The notes: generated by a model not told the origin, from the letters alone. Numbered from the stretch's first letter, positions 22,173 through 31,998 are shown. The stretch: 64,000 bases of DNA from Planctomycetota bacterium (GCA_020638735.1 JACKHZ010000011.1:372001-436000); one strand, 5' to 3'. A program made the numbers and translations.

Positions 22173-24848
22173 ATGAAGCCGCTGACCGCCGCCGAGATCC
22201 GCAAGCGCTACCTGGAGTTCTTCACCAGCCAGGGCCACACGGTGATGAACTCCGACTCGCTCGTGCCCGCCAACGATCCGACCCTGCTGTTCACCGGGGC
22301 GGGCATGAACCAGTTCAAGGACATGTTCCTCGGCAAGGGCACGTTGCCGACGAAGCGCGTGACCACGGCGCAGAAGTGTCTTCGCGTGCCGGACCTCGAC
22401 AACGTGGGGCTGACGCCGCGGCATCACACGTTCTTCGAGATGCTCGGCAACTTCTCGTTCGGCGACTACTTCAAGCAGGAGTGCATCACCTGGGTCTGGT
22501 CGTTCTTCAAGGACGTCTGCGGCATCCCGGGGGAGCAGATGGTCGTCACCGTCTACCAGGACGACGACGAGGCGTTCGACATCTGGACCAACAAGATCGG
22601 TCTGCCGGCCGACCGCGTGTTCCGGTTCGGTGAGAAGGAGAACTTCTGGCCGGCCGAAGCGCCCAGCAAGGGGCCGAACGGGCCGTGCGGGCCGTGCTCC
22701 GAGATCTACTTCGACAACGAGCCGGGTCAGCCGATGCCGTCGCGGGAGGGCCTGCGCGACCTGCCGTCGCCGCGGTTCCTCGAGATCGGCAACTGTGTGT
22801 TCACGCAGTTCGACCGCCAGTCGGACGGGTCGTTGCCGCTGCTGCCGCAGAAGAACATCGACGTCGGCCTCGGCCTCGAGCGCATCACCGCGGTGCTGCA
22901 GGGCGCGGCCAACAACTTCGAGACCGATCTCTTCCGTCCATACCTCGACCACCTCGCCAAGGTCACCGGCGTCGCCTACGGCCAGGACGCGCGGCGCGAC
23001 ATCCGCATGCGACGCATCGCCGACCACGCTCGCGCCGTGACGTTCTGCATCGCCGACGGCGCGCTGCCGAGCAACGAGGGCCGCGGCTACGTGGTGCGAA
23101 AGATCCTGCGACGCGCGGCGCGCGACGGCTACGAGCTGGGTCTCGAGAAGCCGTTCCTGTTCGAGATGGTGGACCTCGTCGGCAAGCTGATGGGGGAGCA
23201 GTACCCCGAGGTGCGCGACAACGCCGCGCAGTGCCGCGCGGTGATCCGCGGTGAGGAGGAGAACTTCCTCACCGTCTACCGCCAGGGCACGGCGCGGCTC
23301 GACGAGTTCCTCGCCAAGGCGCTGGCCAGCCAGTCGCGCGGCGCGGTGATCCCGGGCAGCGGCGAGTTCGCCTTCCAGCTGCACGACACGTACGGCTTCC
23401 CGATCGACATCACGCAGAAGGTCATCGAGGAGCGCGGCTTCGGCCTCGACGAGGCCGGCTTCGAGGCGGCGATGGAGGCGCAGCGCGAGCGCGCGCGCCG
23501 CAGCATGGCGACGGCCGACGCGGTCTTCACCGCCAGCGTCGCCGTCAAGCTGCGCGACGCCGGGCAGAAGCCGACCCGCTTCGTCGGCTACGAGGAGCTC
23601 GTCGCCGAGGCGCCGGTGTGCGGACTGGTCGGCGAAGGCGACGTGTTGTTGCCGCGCGCCGAGCAGGGCCAGCAGGTCCTGGTGGTGGGTGAGGCGACGC
23701 CGTTCTACGCCCAGGGCGGCGGCCAGATCGGCGACCGCGGCACGATCGAGACCGCGACCGGTCTCGCCAACGTGCGCGCGACGACGGCGCTCGACGGCTT
23801 CCACCTGCACCAGGCGGAGGTCGTTCGCGGGCACCTGGAGGTGGGCCAGGCGGCTCGATTCGTGGTCGACGAGGCGGCGCGGCGCGCCACCGAGCGCAAC
23901 CACACCGCGACGCATCTGCTGCACGCGGCGCTGAAGAAGGTGCTCGGCGGCCACGTCAGCCAGGCCGGCTCGGAGGTCGCGCCGGAGCGACTGCGGTTCG
24001 ACTACACCCAGCCGGAGAAGCCGACCGCCGAGCAGCTTCGCGAGGTCGAGGACCTGGTCAACGACGAGGTGCTGCGGGCGACGGCGGTGGCCGCGCGCGT
24101 GCAGCAGTTGGACGAGGCGAAGAAGGACGGCTTCGTCGCGCTGTTCGGCGAGAAGTACGGCGACCGGGTGCGCACCCTGCAGGTCGGCGAGTTCTCCAAG
24201 GAGCTGTGCGGCGGCACCCACGTCGCCAACACCGGCAACATCGGTCTGTTCCGGCTGGTCAGCGAGACCGCCGTCGCGGCCGGCACCCGCCGCATCGAGG
24301 CGGTCACCGGCAGGGTCGCGATCGCGCTCGCGCGCGAGGAGCAGCAGAGCGTCCAGGCGGTCTCGGCGCAGCTGAAGGTGCCGACGACCGGTGTGCCCGA
24401 GCGTGTCCGCGAGCTCGCCGAGGAGCTGAAGAAGACCAGGAAGCAGCTCGAGAAGGCGCTCGCGCCGGACCTCGACCAGCTGCTCGTGGAGCTGCGCGCC
24501 GCCGCGGCGGCCCACGACGGCGTGCACACCGTGGTCTACCAGCGGCCCGGTCTGCAGACCAAGGATGCGCAGGACCTGCTGGCTCGCGCCCAGCAGGCCC
24601 TGCAGCCGTTCGCCGGCGTGGTGCTGAGCCCCGGTGACGATGCCGTGGTGGTGGCTGTCGCCGTCAGCAAGGACCTGACCCCGAAGGTCAAGGCCGGAGA
24701 CCTGGTCAAGCACCTCGCCGGCCTGCTCGGCGGCGGAGGTGGCGGTCGGCCGGAAGCGGCGCAGGGTCGCGGCAAGGACGCCGGCAAGCTCGGCGAGGCT
24801 GCTGAGGCCGCGTCGGCCAGCCTCGTCGCCGCCGGCCTGCGGCGCTGA
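22173..24848 (+). CDS. alaS: alanine--tRNA ligase
   Basis: 891 aa, full length. Charges tRNA-Ala and edits Ser/Gly mischarging. Seen: class II catalytic core from the start (TAAEIRKRYLEFFTSQGH, LLFTGAGMNQFKDMF, HHTFFEMLGNFSFGDYFK), tRNA-recognition helices, then the editing domain with HTATHLLHAAL and CGGTH (zinc-type HxxxH plus CxxxH), and a C-terminal coiled-coil/DHHA1-like region that ends Gly-rich (GGGGGGRPE). ATG 22173 gives the canonical MKPLTAAEIR start, so the longer frame from 21981 is rejected. Confidence 0.98.
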   Translation: MKPLTAAEIRKRYLEFFTSQGHTVMNSDSLVPANDPTLLFTGAGMNQFKDMFLGKGTLPTKRVTTAQKCLRVPDLDNVGLTPRHHTFFEMLGNFSFGDYFKQECITWVWSFFKDVCGIPGEQMVVTVYQDDDEAFDIWTNKIGLPADRVFRFGEKENFWPAEAPSKGPNGPCGPCSEIYFDNEPGQPMPSREGLRDLPSPRFLEIGNCVFTQFDRQSDGSLPLLPQKNIDVGLGLERITAVLQGAANNFETDLFRPYLDHLAKVTGVAYGQDARRDIRMRRIADHARAVTFCIADGALPSNEGRGYVVRKILRRAARDGYELGLEKPFLFEMVDLVGKLMGEQYPEVRDNAAQCRAVIRGEEENFLTVYRQGTARLDEFLAKALASQSRGAVIPGSGEFAFQLHDTYGFPIDITQKVIEERGFGLDEAGFEAAMEAQRERARRSMATADAVFTASVAVKLRDAGQKPTRFVGYEELVAEAPVCGLVGEGDVLLPRAEQGQQVLVVGEATPFYAQGGGQIGDRGTIETATGLANVRATTALDGFHLHQAEVVRGHLEVGQAARFVVDEAARRATERNHTATHLLHAALKKVLGGHVSQAGSEVAPERLRFDYTQPEKPTAEQLREVEDLVNDEVLRATAVAARVQQLDEAKKDGFVALFGEKYGDRVRTLQVGEFSKELCGGTHVANTGNIGLFRLVSETAVAAGTRRIEAVTGRVAIALAREEQQSVQAVSAQLKVPTTGVPERVRELAEELKKTRKQLEKALAPDLDQLLVELRAAAAAHDGVHTVVYQRPGLQTKDAQDLLARAQQALQPFAGVVLSPGDDAVVVAVAVSKDLTPKVKAGDLVKHLAGLLGGGGGGRPEAAQGRGKDAGKLGEAAEAASASLVAAGLRR

Positions 24849-24990
24849 AGGCCTCCGCGTGATGCCCCCGGCCCGGCCGCCGGCAGCCCCGCCCTCGCAG
24901 CCGCGCCTGGGTTCCGGCGCGATCCTCCTGCCACTGCAGGGGCTGGATGCGGCCGACAAGCGCGCGGTCGCGGGGGGGGCCGCTGCGCCG

Positions 24991-25018
24991 TTGACTTCCG
25001 CCGCGCGGTTCGTAACCT
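24991..25018 (+). promoter_or_regulatory. sigma70-type promoter for rpmF
   Basis: TTGACT (24991-24996), 16-nt spacer, TAACCT (25013-25018), 75 nt before rpmF. Probably also drives the downstream plsX-fab genes, for which no strong separate promoter was found. Confidence 0.6.
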
Positions 25019-25093
25019 GCTTCCCCTCCCATACGGGCCAGCGGCGGCGCGACGGTTCGCGCCCTCCGGCGAGGCCCTCCGAGGGCATCACGC

Positions 25094-25282
25094 ATGGCAA
25101 ATCCGAAGCGCAGAACGAGCCGCGCCCGCAAGGGCAACCGCCGCAGCCAGCAGACGCTGGCCCGCACCCAACTCGTGCGTTGCACGCACTGTGGCTCCAT
25201 GATCCGTCCGCACACGATCTGCAAGGCCTGCGGCCACTACCGCGGTCGACAGATCATGGTCGTCGACGGCGCCGTCGCCTGA
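25094..25282 (+). CDS. rpmF: 50S ribosomal protein L32
   Basis: 62 aa. Small basic ribosomal protein of the large subunit. N-terminus MANPKRRTSRARKGNRRS is typical, and a four-cysteine zinc site is present (CTHCG and CKACG). Conserved neighbourhood rpmF-plsX-fabH, which couples ribosome and fatty-acid synthesis genes in many bacteria. Confidence 0.97.
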   Translation: MANPKRRTSRARKGNRRSQQTLARTQLVRCTHCGSMIRPHTICKACGHYRGRQIMVVDGAVA

Positions 25283-25503
25283 TCACGCGTCCTGATCCCG
25301 GTCGGCGGCGCGACGCGGCGCCCGCGGCCCTGGTCGTCGTGCCGTCCCCGGCCGTGACGACCGGTCCGTAGCGCGAGGCGCGCAGCCGGTGACGTGCGGC
25401 TCGAAGTTGTGACGTGCACAGTTTCTCCGGCTTCTCGGCCGGCTACGCTCCCGTCCCCGTTCCAGCAAGCTATGGAGCCGATGCTCCGAGGTCTGACTTC
25501 GTG

Positions 25504-26577
25504 ATGACCAAGATCGTCCTCGACGCCGTTGGCGGTGACCACGCGCCCGACGAGGCCATCGCCGGTGTGGCCCGTGCGCTGCAGCACGGCCACGTCGAGG
25601 CGCACCAAATCCTGCTCACCGGTCCCGAGGCCCAGGTGCGCTCGGCGCTCGAACAGAAGTTCGCCGCGCTCGGCCAGTCCACCGATGGCATCGAGATCGT
25701 CGACGCGCCGGACGTGCTCACCTGCGAGGACTCGCCGACCGACGCGATGCGCAAGAAGCCACGCAACAGCATCGCGATCGGCATCAAGCTGGTGAAGGAG
25801 GGGCGCGCCGGGGCCTTCGTCAGCGCCGGCTCCACCGGGACCGTCGTCGCCGCGGCGACGCTCGGCTTGCGCTGCCTCGAGGGCATCCGCCGCCCGGGCA
25901 TCGGCGCGATCATCCACGGCGAGAAGAACCCGTTCCTGGTGCTCGACGTCGGCGCCAACCCGCAGCCGAAGGCGCACCACCTCGCGCAGTATGCGCTGAT
26001 GGGCTCTGCCTACTACAGCGGCACGTTCGGCATCGACGAGCCGAAGGTCGGCATCCTCAACATCGGCAGCGAAGACCAGAAGGGCAACCCGCTGGTCCGC
26101 GAGGCGCGGGCGATGATGAAGCAGCTGCCGATCCAGTTCCACGGCAACGTCGAGGGCGTCGAGGTCTTCTCCGGGGACTGCCACGTGGTCGTCACCGACG
26201 GCTTCAGCGGCAACGTGCTGCTCAAGGTCAGCGAGGGCGTCGCGGAGTACCTGCTGCGCACGACGTTCGGCGTCATGCAGAAGGTCGGCGCCGACCCGAA
26301 GCTGATCAAGCAGGTGCACGACGCGGTGATGCCGCGCGTGGACTTCAGCGAATACGGCGGCGCGTTGCTGCTCGGCGTCGAGGGCATCGTGACGATCTGC
26401 CACGGCCGGTCGCAGGCGCCGGCGTTCGCCAACGCGCTGCGCTTCGCCAACCGGGCGCTCGACGCCAAGGTCAACGAGCACATCGTGCAGGCCGCACGCG
26501 GCATGACGTTGCCGCCCCCGGCCGATGGCCAAGGCGATTCGGCGGCGGGCGCGCCGCGTGAGCAGCCGAACGCGTGA
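25504..26577 (+). CDS. plsX: phosphate acyltransferase PlsX
   Basis: 357 aa. Converts acyl-ACP to acyl phosphate for the first step of phospholipid synthesis with PlsY. Seen: VLDAVGGDHAPDEAIAG at the N-terminus, SAGSTGTVVAAAT, LDVGANPQPKAHHL, GILNIGSEDQKGNPL, and DGFSGNVLLKVSEG. The ATG at 25504 is preferred; GTG 25501 directly before it is possible. The last ~20 residues (Gln, Gly, Ala-rich) extend beyond the family. It follows rpmF after 221 nt and precedes fabH. Confidence 0.97.
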   Translation: MTKIVLDAVGGDHAPDEAIAGVARALQHGHVEAHQILLTGPEAQVRSALEQKFAALGQSTDGIEIVDAPDVLTCEDSPTDAMRKKPRNSIAIGIKLVKEGRAGAFVSAGSTGTVVAAATLGLRCLEGIRRPGIGAIIHGEKNPFLVLDVGANPQPKAHHLAQYALMGSAYYSGTFGIDEPKVGILNIGSEDQKGNPLVREARAMMKQLPIQFHGNVEGVEVFSGDCHVVVTDGFSGNVLLKVSEGVAEYLLRTTFGVMQKVGADPKLIKQVHDAVMPRVDFSEYGGALLLGVEGIVTICHGRSQAPAFANALRFANRALDAKVNEHIVQAARGMTLPPPADGQGDSAAGAPREQPNA

Positions 26578-26709
26578 ACGGGCCCGCATGCAGGGCCGCA
26601 ACGGAGGTAGCCGGTCGTTCGCGCCTTGCGACGTCCGGTGGCGGGTGCGGTGCCCGTCGACTCGCAACGACTCGAAGCAGCGTCCTGTCCGGGGCGCGGA
26701 GGTGAGCGG

Positions 26710-27702
26710 ATGACAGAACTCGTTCCGGTGGGTGTGGCTGGCCTCGGGCGCTGCGTGCCCGACAAGGTGCTCACCAACTTCGACCTGGAGAAGATGGTCG
26801 ACACGTCCGACGAGTGGATCGTGCAGCGCACGGGCATCCGCGAGCGGCGCATCGCCGGCGAGGGGACCGTGACCAGCACGCTGGCCATCCAGGCCGCGCG
26901 CCAGGCACTCGAGCACGCCGGCGTCGATCCGCTCGACCTCGACCTGGTGGTATGCGCGACCGTCACCGGCGACCAGCCGTTCCCGGCGACCGCCTGCCGC
27001 ATCGGCTTCGACCTCGGCGCCAAGAACGCCGGCGGTTTCGACGTCGCCGCGGCCTGCAGCGGCTTCGTGATCGCGTCGCAGGTCGGGGCCAACATGGTGC
27101 GTTCAGGCCAGTTCCGCCGCGTGCTGGTGGTGGGGGCCGAGATCCTCAGCCGGATCCTCGACTACACCGACCGCAACACCTGCGTGCTGTTCGGCGACGG
27201 CGCCGGCGCCGCGCTGTACACGTCGCTCGCCGATGCCAAGGGCCAGGGTGAGTTCCTGGGCGGATCGATGTCGATGGAAGGCGGCGCCGAGGACGTGCTG
27301 GCCAACCCTGGCGGCGGCAGCCGGTTCCCGGCATCGCTGGAGACCATCGAGAAGCGCCTGCACTTCATGAAGATGGGCGGCACCAAGGTGTTCCGCTTCG
27401 CGGTGCGTGTCTTCGCCGACCTGGTGCGCCGCGTCGTCGAGCAGTACGGGCGGGAGCAGATCGGCGTCATCATTCCGCACCAGGTGAACCAGCGCATCAT
27501 CGAGGCGGCGATGGAGCAGGTCGGCTTGCCGATGGACCTGGTGTTCAGCAACATCGACCGCTACGGCAACACGTCGGCGGCGTCGGTGCCGATCGCGTTG
27601 CGCGAGGCCTACGACGCCGGCCGGCTCCAGAAGGGCAAGCTGGTCGTGATGCCCGCGTTCGGCGCCGGCATGGCCTGGGGCCACCTGCTGCTGCGCTGGT
27701 GA
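26710..27702 (+). CDS. fabH: 3-oxoacyl-ACP synthase III
   Basis: 330 aa. Condenses acetyl-CoA with malonyl-ACP to start type II fatty-acid synthesis. The catalytic triad is visible: Cys116 in VAAACSGF, His in IIPHQVNQRI and Asn in NIDRYGNTSAAS. N-terminal TSDEWIVQRTGIRERRI is a family signature. A good Shine-Dalgarno (GGAGGTGAGC) lies just before ATG 26710, which decides the start against the longer frame from 26626. Confidence 0.97.
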   Translation: MTELVPVGVAGLGRCVPDKVLTNFDLEKMVDTSDEWIVQRTGIRERRIAGEGTVTSTLAIQAARQALEHAGVDPLDLDLVVCATVTGDQPFPATACRIGFDLGAKNAGGFDVAAACSGFVIASQVGANMVRSGQFRRVLVVGAEILSRILDYTDRNTCVLFGDGAGAALYTSLADAKGQGEFLGGSMSMEGGAEDVLANPGGGSRFPASLETIEKRLHFMKMGGTKVFRFAVRVFADLVRRVVEQYGREQIGVIIPHQVNQRIIEAAMEQVGLPMDLVFSNIDRYGNTSAASVPIALREAYDAGRLQKGKLVVMPAFGAGMAWGHLLLRW

Positions 27703-27763
27703 CGCCCCCGGCGGCAACTGACGCTTGACCTCGGCGCCTCCGCTCTCGAATCTCTTCGCCCCC

Positions 27764-28519
27764 ATGAACCTCACTGGCAAGGTCGCCCTCGTCACCGGCG
27801 CGTCCCGCGGCATCGGCCGCGCCGTCGCCGTCGAACTCGCCCGGCTCGGGGCGACGGTGTTCTGCACGTCCACGCGCGAAGGCGGCTGCGACGCGACGCT
27901 CACGGCGATCGGCGAGGCGACCAACGGCGAAGCGACCTCGCGCAGTCACGCCCTGGTCTGCGACGTCGCCGATCAGGCTTCGGTCGACGCGATGGCGAAG
28001 GCCGTGACGGCGACCGGCGGGGGGCTGGACATCCTCGTCAACAACGCCGGCATCACCAAGGACGGGCTGTTCCTGCGCATGTCGACCGAGGACTTCGACC
28101 AGGTGGTCGGCACCAACCTGCGCGGCGCGTTCCTGGTCTGCCGCGCCTTCGCCCGACCGCTCGCCAAGTCCAAGGCCGGTCGTATCGTCAACATTGGCAG
28201 TGTCGTAGGCTTGACCGGCAACGCCGGGCAGGCAAACTACGCCGCCAGCAAGGCCGGCCTGATCGGGCTCACCAAGTCGTTGGCCCAGGAGCTGGCCGGG
28301 CGCGGAGTGACCGCCAACGTGGTGGCCCCTGGATTCATCGAGACCGACATGACCGCCGGCCTTTCCGAGGACGTCAAGAGCGCGATGCTGAAGCAGATCC
28401 CGCTCGCTCGCTTCGGCAGCGCCGGGGACATCGCGAAGACCGTGGGCTTCCTGTGCAGCGACGCCGCTGGCTACCTCACCGGGCAGACGCTCGTTGTGGA
28501 CGGCGGCATGACCATGTAG
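27764..28519 (+). CDS. fabG: 3-oxoacyl-ACP reductase
   Basis: 251 aa short-chain dehydrogenase. Reduces 3-oxoacyl-ACP with NADPH. Seen: Rossmann motif TGASRGIGRA, NNAGITKD, catalytic Ser-Tyr-Lys as NIGSVVGLTGNAGQANYAASK, and FIETDMT; the C-terminus SDAAGYLTGQTLVVDGGMTM is the classic FabG ending. ATG at 27764, 61 nt after fabH. No fabD (malonyl transferase) lies between fabH and fabG, unlike the common order. Confidence 0.96.
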   Translation: MNLTGKVALVTGASRGIGRAVAVELARLGATVFCTSTREGGCDATLTAIGEATNGEATSRSHALVCDVADQASVDAMAKAVTATGGGLDILVNNAGITKDGLFLRMSTEDFDQVVGTNLRGAFLVCRAFARPLAKSKAGRIVNIGSVVGLTGNAGQANYAASKAGLIGLTKSLAQELAGRGVTANVVAPGFIETDMTAGLSEDVKSAMLKQIPLARFGSAGDIAKTVGFLCSDAAGYLTGQTLVVDGGMTM

Positions 28520-28738
28520 CTACTCTTCCCGGATCGACTCCCCTGATTCCGGATCGTCCCGGGGCCGGGCGCCGCAGTGGCGGCGCGCGGTCGCGGGAAA
28601 GAAAGCTCCGGCCAAACCGTTTCGACGTCCCGCAAGCACCGATCCCCAGCGCGGGCCCTCTCTCCATCCCAATCCTCCGGCCGACTGCCCTCCAGCCGGC
28701 CACCGCATTCTCCCAACAGTCCGAACGAGGCAAGCAAA

Positions 28739-28984
28739 GTGTCGAAGACCGACAACATCGAAGAGCGCGTCCACAACATCGTCTGCGAGCAGCTTGGCAC
28801 GACCCGTGACAAGATCAGCGCCGAGACGTCGTTCATCAACGACCTGGGTGCCGACTCGCTCGACACCGTCGAGCTGGTGATGGAGTTCGAGGACGAGTTC
28901 GAGATCAACATCCCGGACGAGGACGCCGAGAAGATCCAGACCGTCGGCGACGCGGTGAAGTACATCAGCGGCAAGCTGAGCTGA
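28739..28984 (+). CDS. acpP: acyl carrier protein
   Basis: 81 aa. Carries growing acyl chains on 4'-phosphopantetheine attached to Ser in LGADSLDTVE. Very acidic, helix-rich. The GTG start at 28739 with an upstream AACGAGG ribosome-binding site gives the usual ACP length; the long open frame upstream from 28577 has no protein-like character. It lies 219 nt after fabG and 159 nt before fabF. Confidence 0.97.
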   Translation: MSKTDNIEERVHNIVCEQLGTTRDKISAETSFINDLGADSLDTVELVMEFEDEFEINIPDEDAEKIQTVGDAVKYISGKLS

Positions 28985-29143
28985 TCCGGACCGTCCGTCC
29001 GCCCAGTAGCCGGTCCGGCCAGTCGCCGGCCCGGTTTCGTCTGTCCGGCCGGGCGGGCGCGACCCGAGTAGCGGCCTTCGCCATGCGACGGCTCGCATCG
29101 TTGGCGCGTCGCCCGTCCCGTGCGGCCTCCCGAGAGAAGAACG

Positions 29144-30382
29144 ATGAGTAGACGTCGTGTCGTGATCACCGGGGTCGGGGCGGTGTCGTCCCTCGGCCTC
29201 GACCTTCCGACGACCTGGAGCAACCTCCTGGCCGGCAAGTCGGGCGCGGGTGCGATCACCCGCTTCGACACTGCCAAGCACACCTGCAAGTTCGCTTGCG
29301 ACGTGTGGGACTGGCAGACGGAGCGCTTCTTCGAGAAGAAGGAATCGAAGAAGCTCGAGAAGTTCACCATGTACTACCTGGTCGCCGCCGACGAGGCGTG
29401 GAAGGCGGCCGGGTTGGACATGGACAAGGAGGACCGCACGCTGGCGGGCTGCATCACCGGCACCGGCATCGGTGGCATCGACGAGATCGAGGCGAGCAAG
29501 GTCACGCAGCTCGAGCGCGGTGCCGACCGCGTCAGCCCGTTCTTCATCCCGAAGATCATGGCCAACGCGATGGCCGGTCAGGCGGCGATCCGCTTCGGCC
29601 TGATGGGCACCTGCTACGTGACGTCGTCGGCGTGCGCCAGCTCCAGCCACGCGATCGGCATGGCCTACCGCACCATCCAGTGGGGCGAGGCTGACATCAT
29701 GCTGACCGGCGGGTCCGAGGCGGCGACCACCGAGCTCGGCCTCGGCGGCTTCTGCGCGCTCAAGGCCGTCTCGACGCGCAACGACGCGCCGCAGAAGGCG
29801 TCGCGGCCGTTCGACAAGGACCGCGACGGCTTCGTCATGGGCGAAGGCGCGGCGGCGCTGGTGCTCGAAGAGTACGAGCACGCCAAGAAGCGCGGCGCCA
29901 ACATCCTCTGCGAGCTCAAGGGCTACGGTTCGACCGACGACGCCTTCCACATCACCGCGCCCAACGAGGACGCCGACGGCCCGACGCGCGCGATGCGCCA
30001 GGCGCTGAAGGACGGCGGGCTGTCGCCGGAGCTGGTGCAGTACGTCAACGCCCACGGCACCTCGACCTACCTCAACGACAAGATCGAGACCGCCGCGATC
30101 AAGCGCGTGTTCGGCGATCACGCCTACAAGCTGGCGGTTTCGTCGACCAAGTCGATGGTCGGGCACCTGCTCGGCGCCTCCGGCGCGATGGAGCTGGTGG
30201 TCTGCGCACAGTCCATCGGCACCGGCATGGTGCACCCGACGATCAACTACGAGACGCCGGATCCCGACTGCGACCTCGACTACGTGCCCAACGTCGCCCG
30301 GGAGCTGCGCGTCGATCACGCCATCAGCAACTCGCTGGGCTTCGGCGGTCACAACACCAGCCTGCTGCTCGGCCGCGTCTAG
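29144..30382 (+). CDS. fabF: 3-oxoacyl-ACP synthase II
   Basis: 412 aa. Elongating condensing enzyme of fatty-acid synthesis. The Cys-His-His triad is visible: SSACASSSHA, VNAHGTSTYLND and SMVGHLLGASGA. N-terminus RRRVVITGVGAVSSLG and C-terminus SNSLGFGGHNTSLLL are typical. Ribosome-binding site GAGAGAAGA precedes ATG 29144. Last member of the plsX-fabH-fabG-acpP-fabF set. Confidence 0.97.
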   Translation: MSRRRVVITGVGAVSSLGLDLPTTWSNLLAGKSGAGAITRFDTAKHTCKFACDVWDWQTERFFEKKESKKLEKFTMYYLVAADEAWKAAGLDMDKEDRTLAGCITGTGIGGIDEIEASKVTQLERGADRVSPFFIPKIMANAMAGQAAIRFGLMGTCYVTSSACASSSHAIGMAYRTIQWGEADIMLTGGSEAATTELGLGGFCALKAVSTRNDAPQKASRPFDKDRDGFVMGEGAAALVLEEYEHAKKRGANILCELKGYGSTDDAFHITAPNEDADGPTRAMRQALKDGGLSPELVQYVNAHGTSTYLNDKIETAAIKRVFGDHAYKLAVSSTKSMVGHLLGASGAMELVVCAQSIGTGMVHPTINYETPDPDCDLDYVPNVARELRVDHAISNSLGFGGHNTSLLLGRV

Positions 30383-30557
30383 GCGGCGGCGGCTCGCTCG
30401 AAGTACCCCGCCGCGCGTCGGGCCTCGGGGCCCGGCGCAAGCTCTCGCTGCTGCCGGGGATGGGTGCGGGGAATGGGCAGACGCGCCCATTGCTTCGCGG
30501 CTCCGCAACGGCTACGCCTGCATCCAGACAGAACCGAATCCAGACCGAGGTAGAAAC

Positions 30558-30893
30558 GTGAAGAAGCAACTCAAGGACGCGCTGCACCGCTTCAAGATCG
30601 AAGCATTCAAGATCACGCACCACAGCGCCGAGGAGCAGCAGGAAGTCGCCCGCGAGATCCTCGACCACACCTCGGAGGCGCTGGACAACGCCTATCACTT
30701 CCACTTCGACCCGAACAAGGAACCGAGCCCGCACCGCATCGAGACCTTCCAGATGATCAAGTCGGTGGTGCTCGAGACGCTGTTGCCGCCGGTGGTCGAG
30801 AAGCTGATGCGCCGCATCACCGTGCTCGAGCACGCCAACACGAGCATGATCAAGCTGCTCGACGAGCTGATGGAAGCGCTGTCGGAGGAGTGA
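30558..30893 (+). CDS. small helical protein of unknown function
   Basis: 111 aa, GTG start with an upstream ACCGAGG ribosome-binding site. I do not recognise a family. It is almost entirely predicted alpha-helical and charged, with a central HFHFDPNKEPSPHRIETF turn and a heptad-like C-terminal helix (LMRRITVLEHANTSMIKLLDELMEAL) that could form a coiled coil. No signal peptide or membrane segment. It is 15 nt upstream of the ROK kinase gene, so the two are co-transcribed; it lies 175 nt after fabF. Confidence 0.75.
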   Translation: MKKQLKDALHRFKIEAFKITHHSAEEQQEVAREILDHTSEALDNAYHFHFDPNKEPSPHRIETFQMIKSVVLETLLPPVVEKLMRRITVLEHANTSMIKLLDELMEALSEE

Positions 30894-30908
30894 GCGCGAG
30901 GGCCTGAC

Positions 30909-31859
30909 ATGCGCACCGTACTGGCTGGCGATCTCGGCGGCACCAAGTGCCGCTTCGCCCTCGTCAGCGAGGACTACGGCGTGCATTGCGTGCAGCGGGT
31001 GGCGACCGTGCGCGAGCAGAAGCCGTTCCTCGCGGCGATGGACGAGGCGATCGAGCAGGTGCTCGCCGAGCGGGCGACGATCGCCGGCCTCGAGGCGCCG
31101 CTGGCGATGGGGTTCGGCACCGCGGGCGTGATCCCGCCGGGTGGCGGCGCCATCACCTACGCGCCCAACCTGCCGCTCGACGGGTTCCCGCTGACCGACC
31201 ACGTGCAGCAGCGCTTCGGCATGCCGGTGAGCCTGCTCAACGACGGCCGGGCCAGCGCCTGGGGCGAGTTCCTGCGCGGCCACGCCGCGCACCAGGACCC
31301 GCTGCTGTGCCTGTTCTTCGGCACCGGCGTCGGCATCGGCCTGATCGTCGACGGCAAGCCGTACGGCGGCGGCAACAACGCGGCTGGCGAGATCGGCCAT
31401 ACGGTGTTCCGGCCGGGCGGGCGCCGGTGTCCGTGCGGGCGCGTCGGTCACTTCGAGTCCTACTGCGGGGGGCGGGCGATCACCGAGCGCGCGCTCGAGG
31501 AGCTCGGGGCGCCGCCGGACGGGCACGGCACGCGCGGGCAGTGGACCGTCGGCGACGTCGTCGCCGCGGCCGAGGCGGACGGCCCGCTGGCCGACGGGGC
31601 CAGGTTGATCCTCGCCGAAGCGGAGGAGGCGGCCTGCACGATGGTCGCCAATTGCTGCGTGCTGCTCAACCCGCGCGCGGTGGTGCTCGGTGGCGGCATG
31701 CTCAGCGGCTGGCCGCAGCTCCGCGAGCGCATCGTGCAGCACGTCGAGCGCACCACTTCGGAAGCGATCCGCAAGGACCTGCAGTTCGTGCCGAGTCTGG
31801 GCGGTTCCGACGCGATCCTGTGGGGCGCCGCGGCTTCGACCGGCGCGTTGTGGGCCTGA
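30909..31859 (+). CDS. ROK-family sugar kinase (glucokinase-like)
   Basis: 316 aa. ROK proteins phosphorylate hexoses or N-acetylhexosamines with ATP. Seen: phosphate-binding DLGGTKCRFALV at the N-terminus, sugar-contact LLNDGRASAWGEF, ATP-binding FFGTGVGIGLIVDG, and the ROK zinc motif spread over GEIGHTVFRPGG and CPCGRVGHFESYC (His plus Cys residues), with the later Cys replaced by His in CGRVGH compared with the usual CGxxGC. No DNA-binding N-terminal domain, so an enzyme rather than a repressor. Exact sugar unknown; glucokinase is the default guess. Confidence 0.88.
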   Translation: MRTVLAGDLGGTKCRFALVSEDYGVHCVQRVATVREQKPFLAAMDEAIEQVLAERATIAGLEAPLAMGFGTAGVIPPGGGAITYAPNLPLDGFPLTDHVQQRFGMPVSLLNDGRASAWGEFLRGHAAHQDPLLCLFFGTGVGIGLIVDGKPYGGGNNAAGEIGHTVFRPGGRRCPCGRVGHFESYCGGRAITERALEELGAPPDGHGTRGQWTVGDVVAAAEADGPLADGARLILAEAEEAACTMVANCCVLLNPRAVVLGGGMLSGWPQLRERIVQHVERTTSEAIRKDLQFVPSLGGSDAILWGAAASTGALWA

Positions 31860-31998
31860 CCGGTCACGGCGCGAGCGCGACAGAACCGCGAGATCGCAGG
31901 CAGCGTCGGAGCCGTCGCCGCGGCACAATGCACGCGCCGCGCGGGTCCGGTCAGACCGTCGCGTCGGCGCTCCCGGCGGTCCTCGGTGGGGTCAGGCA

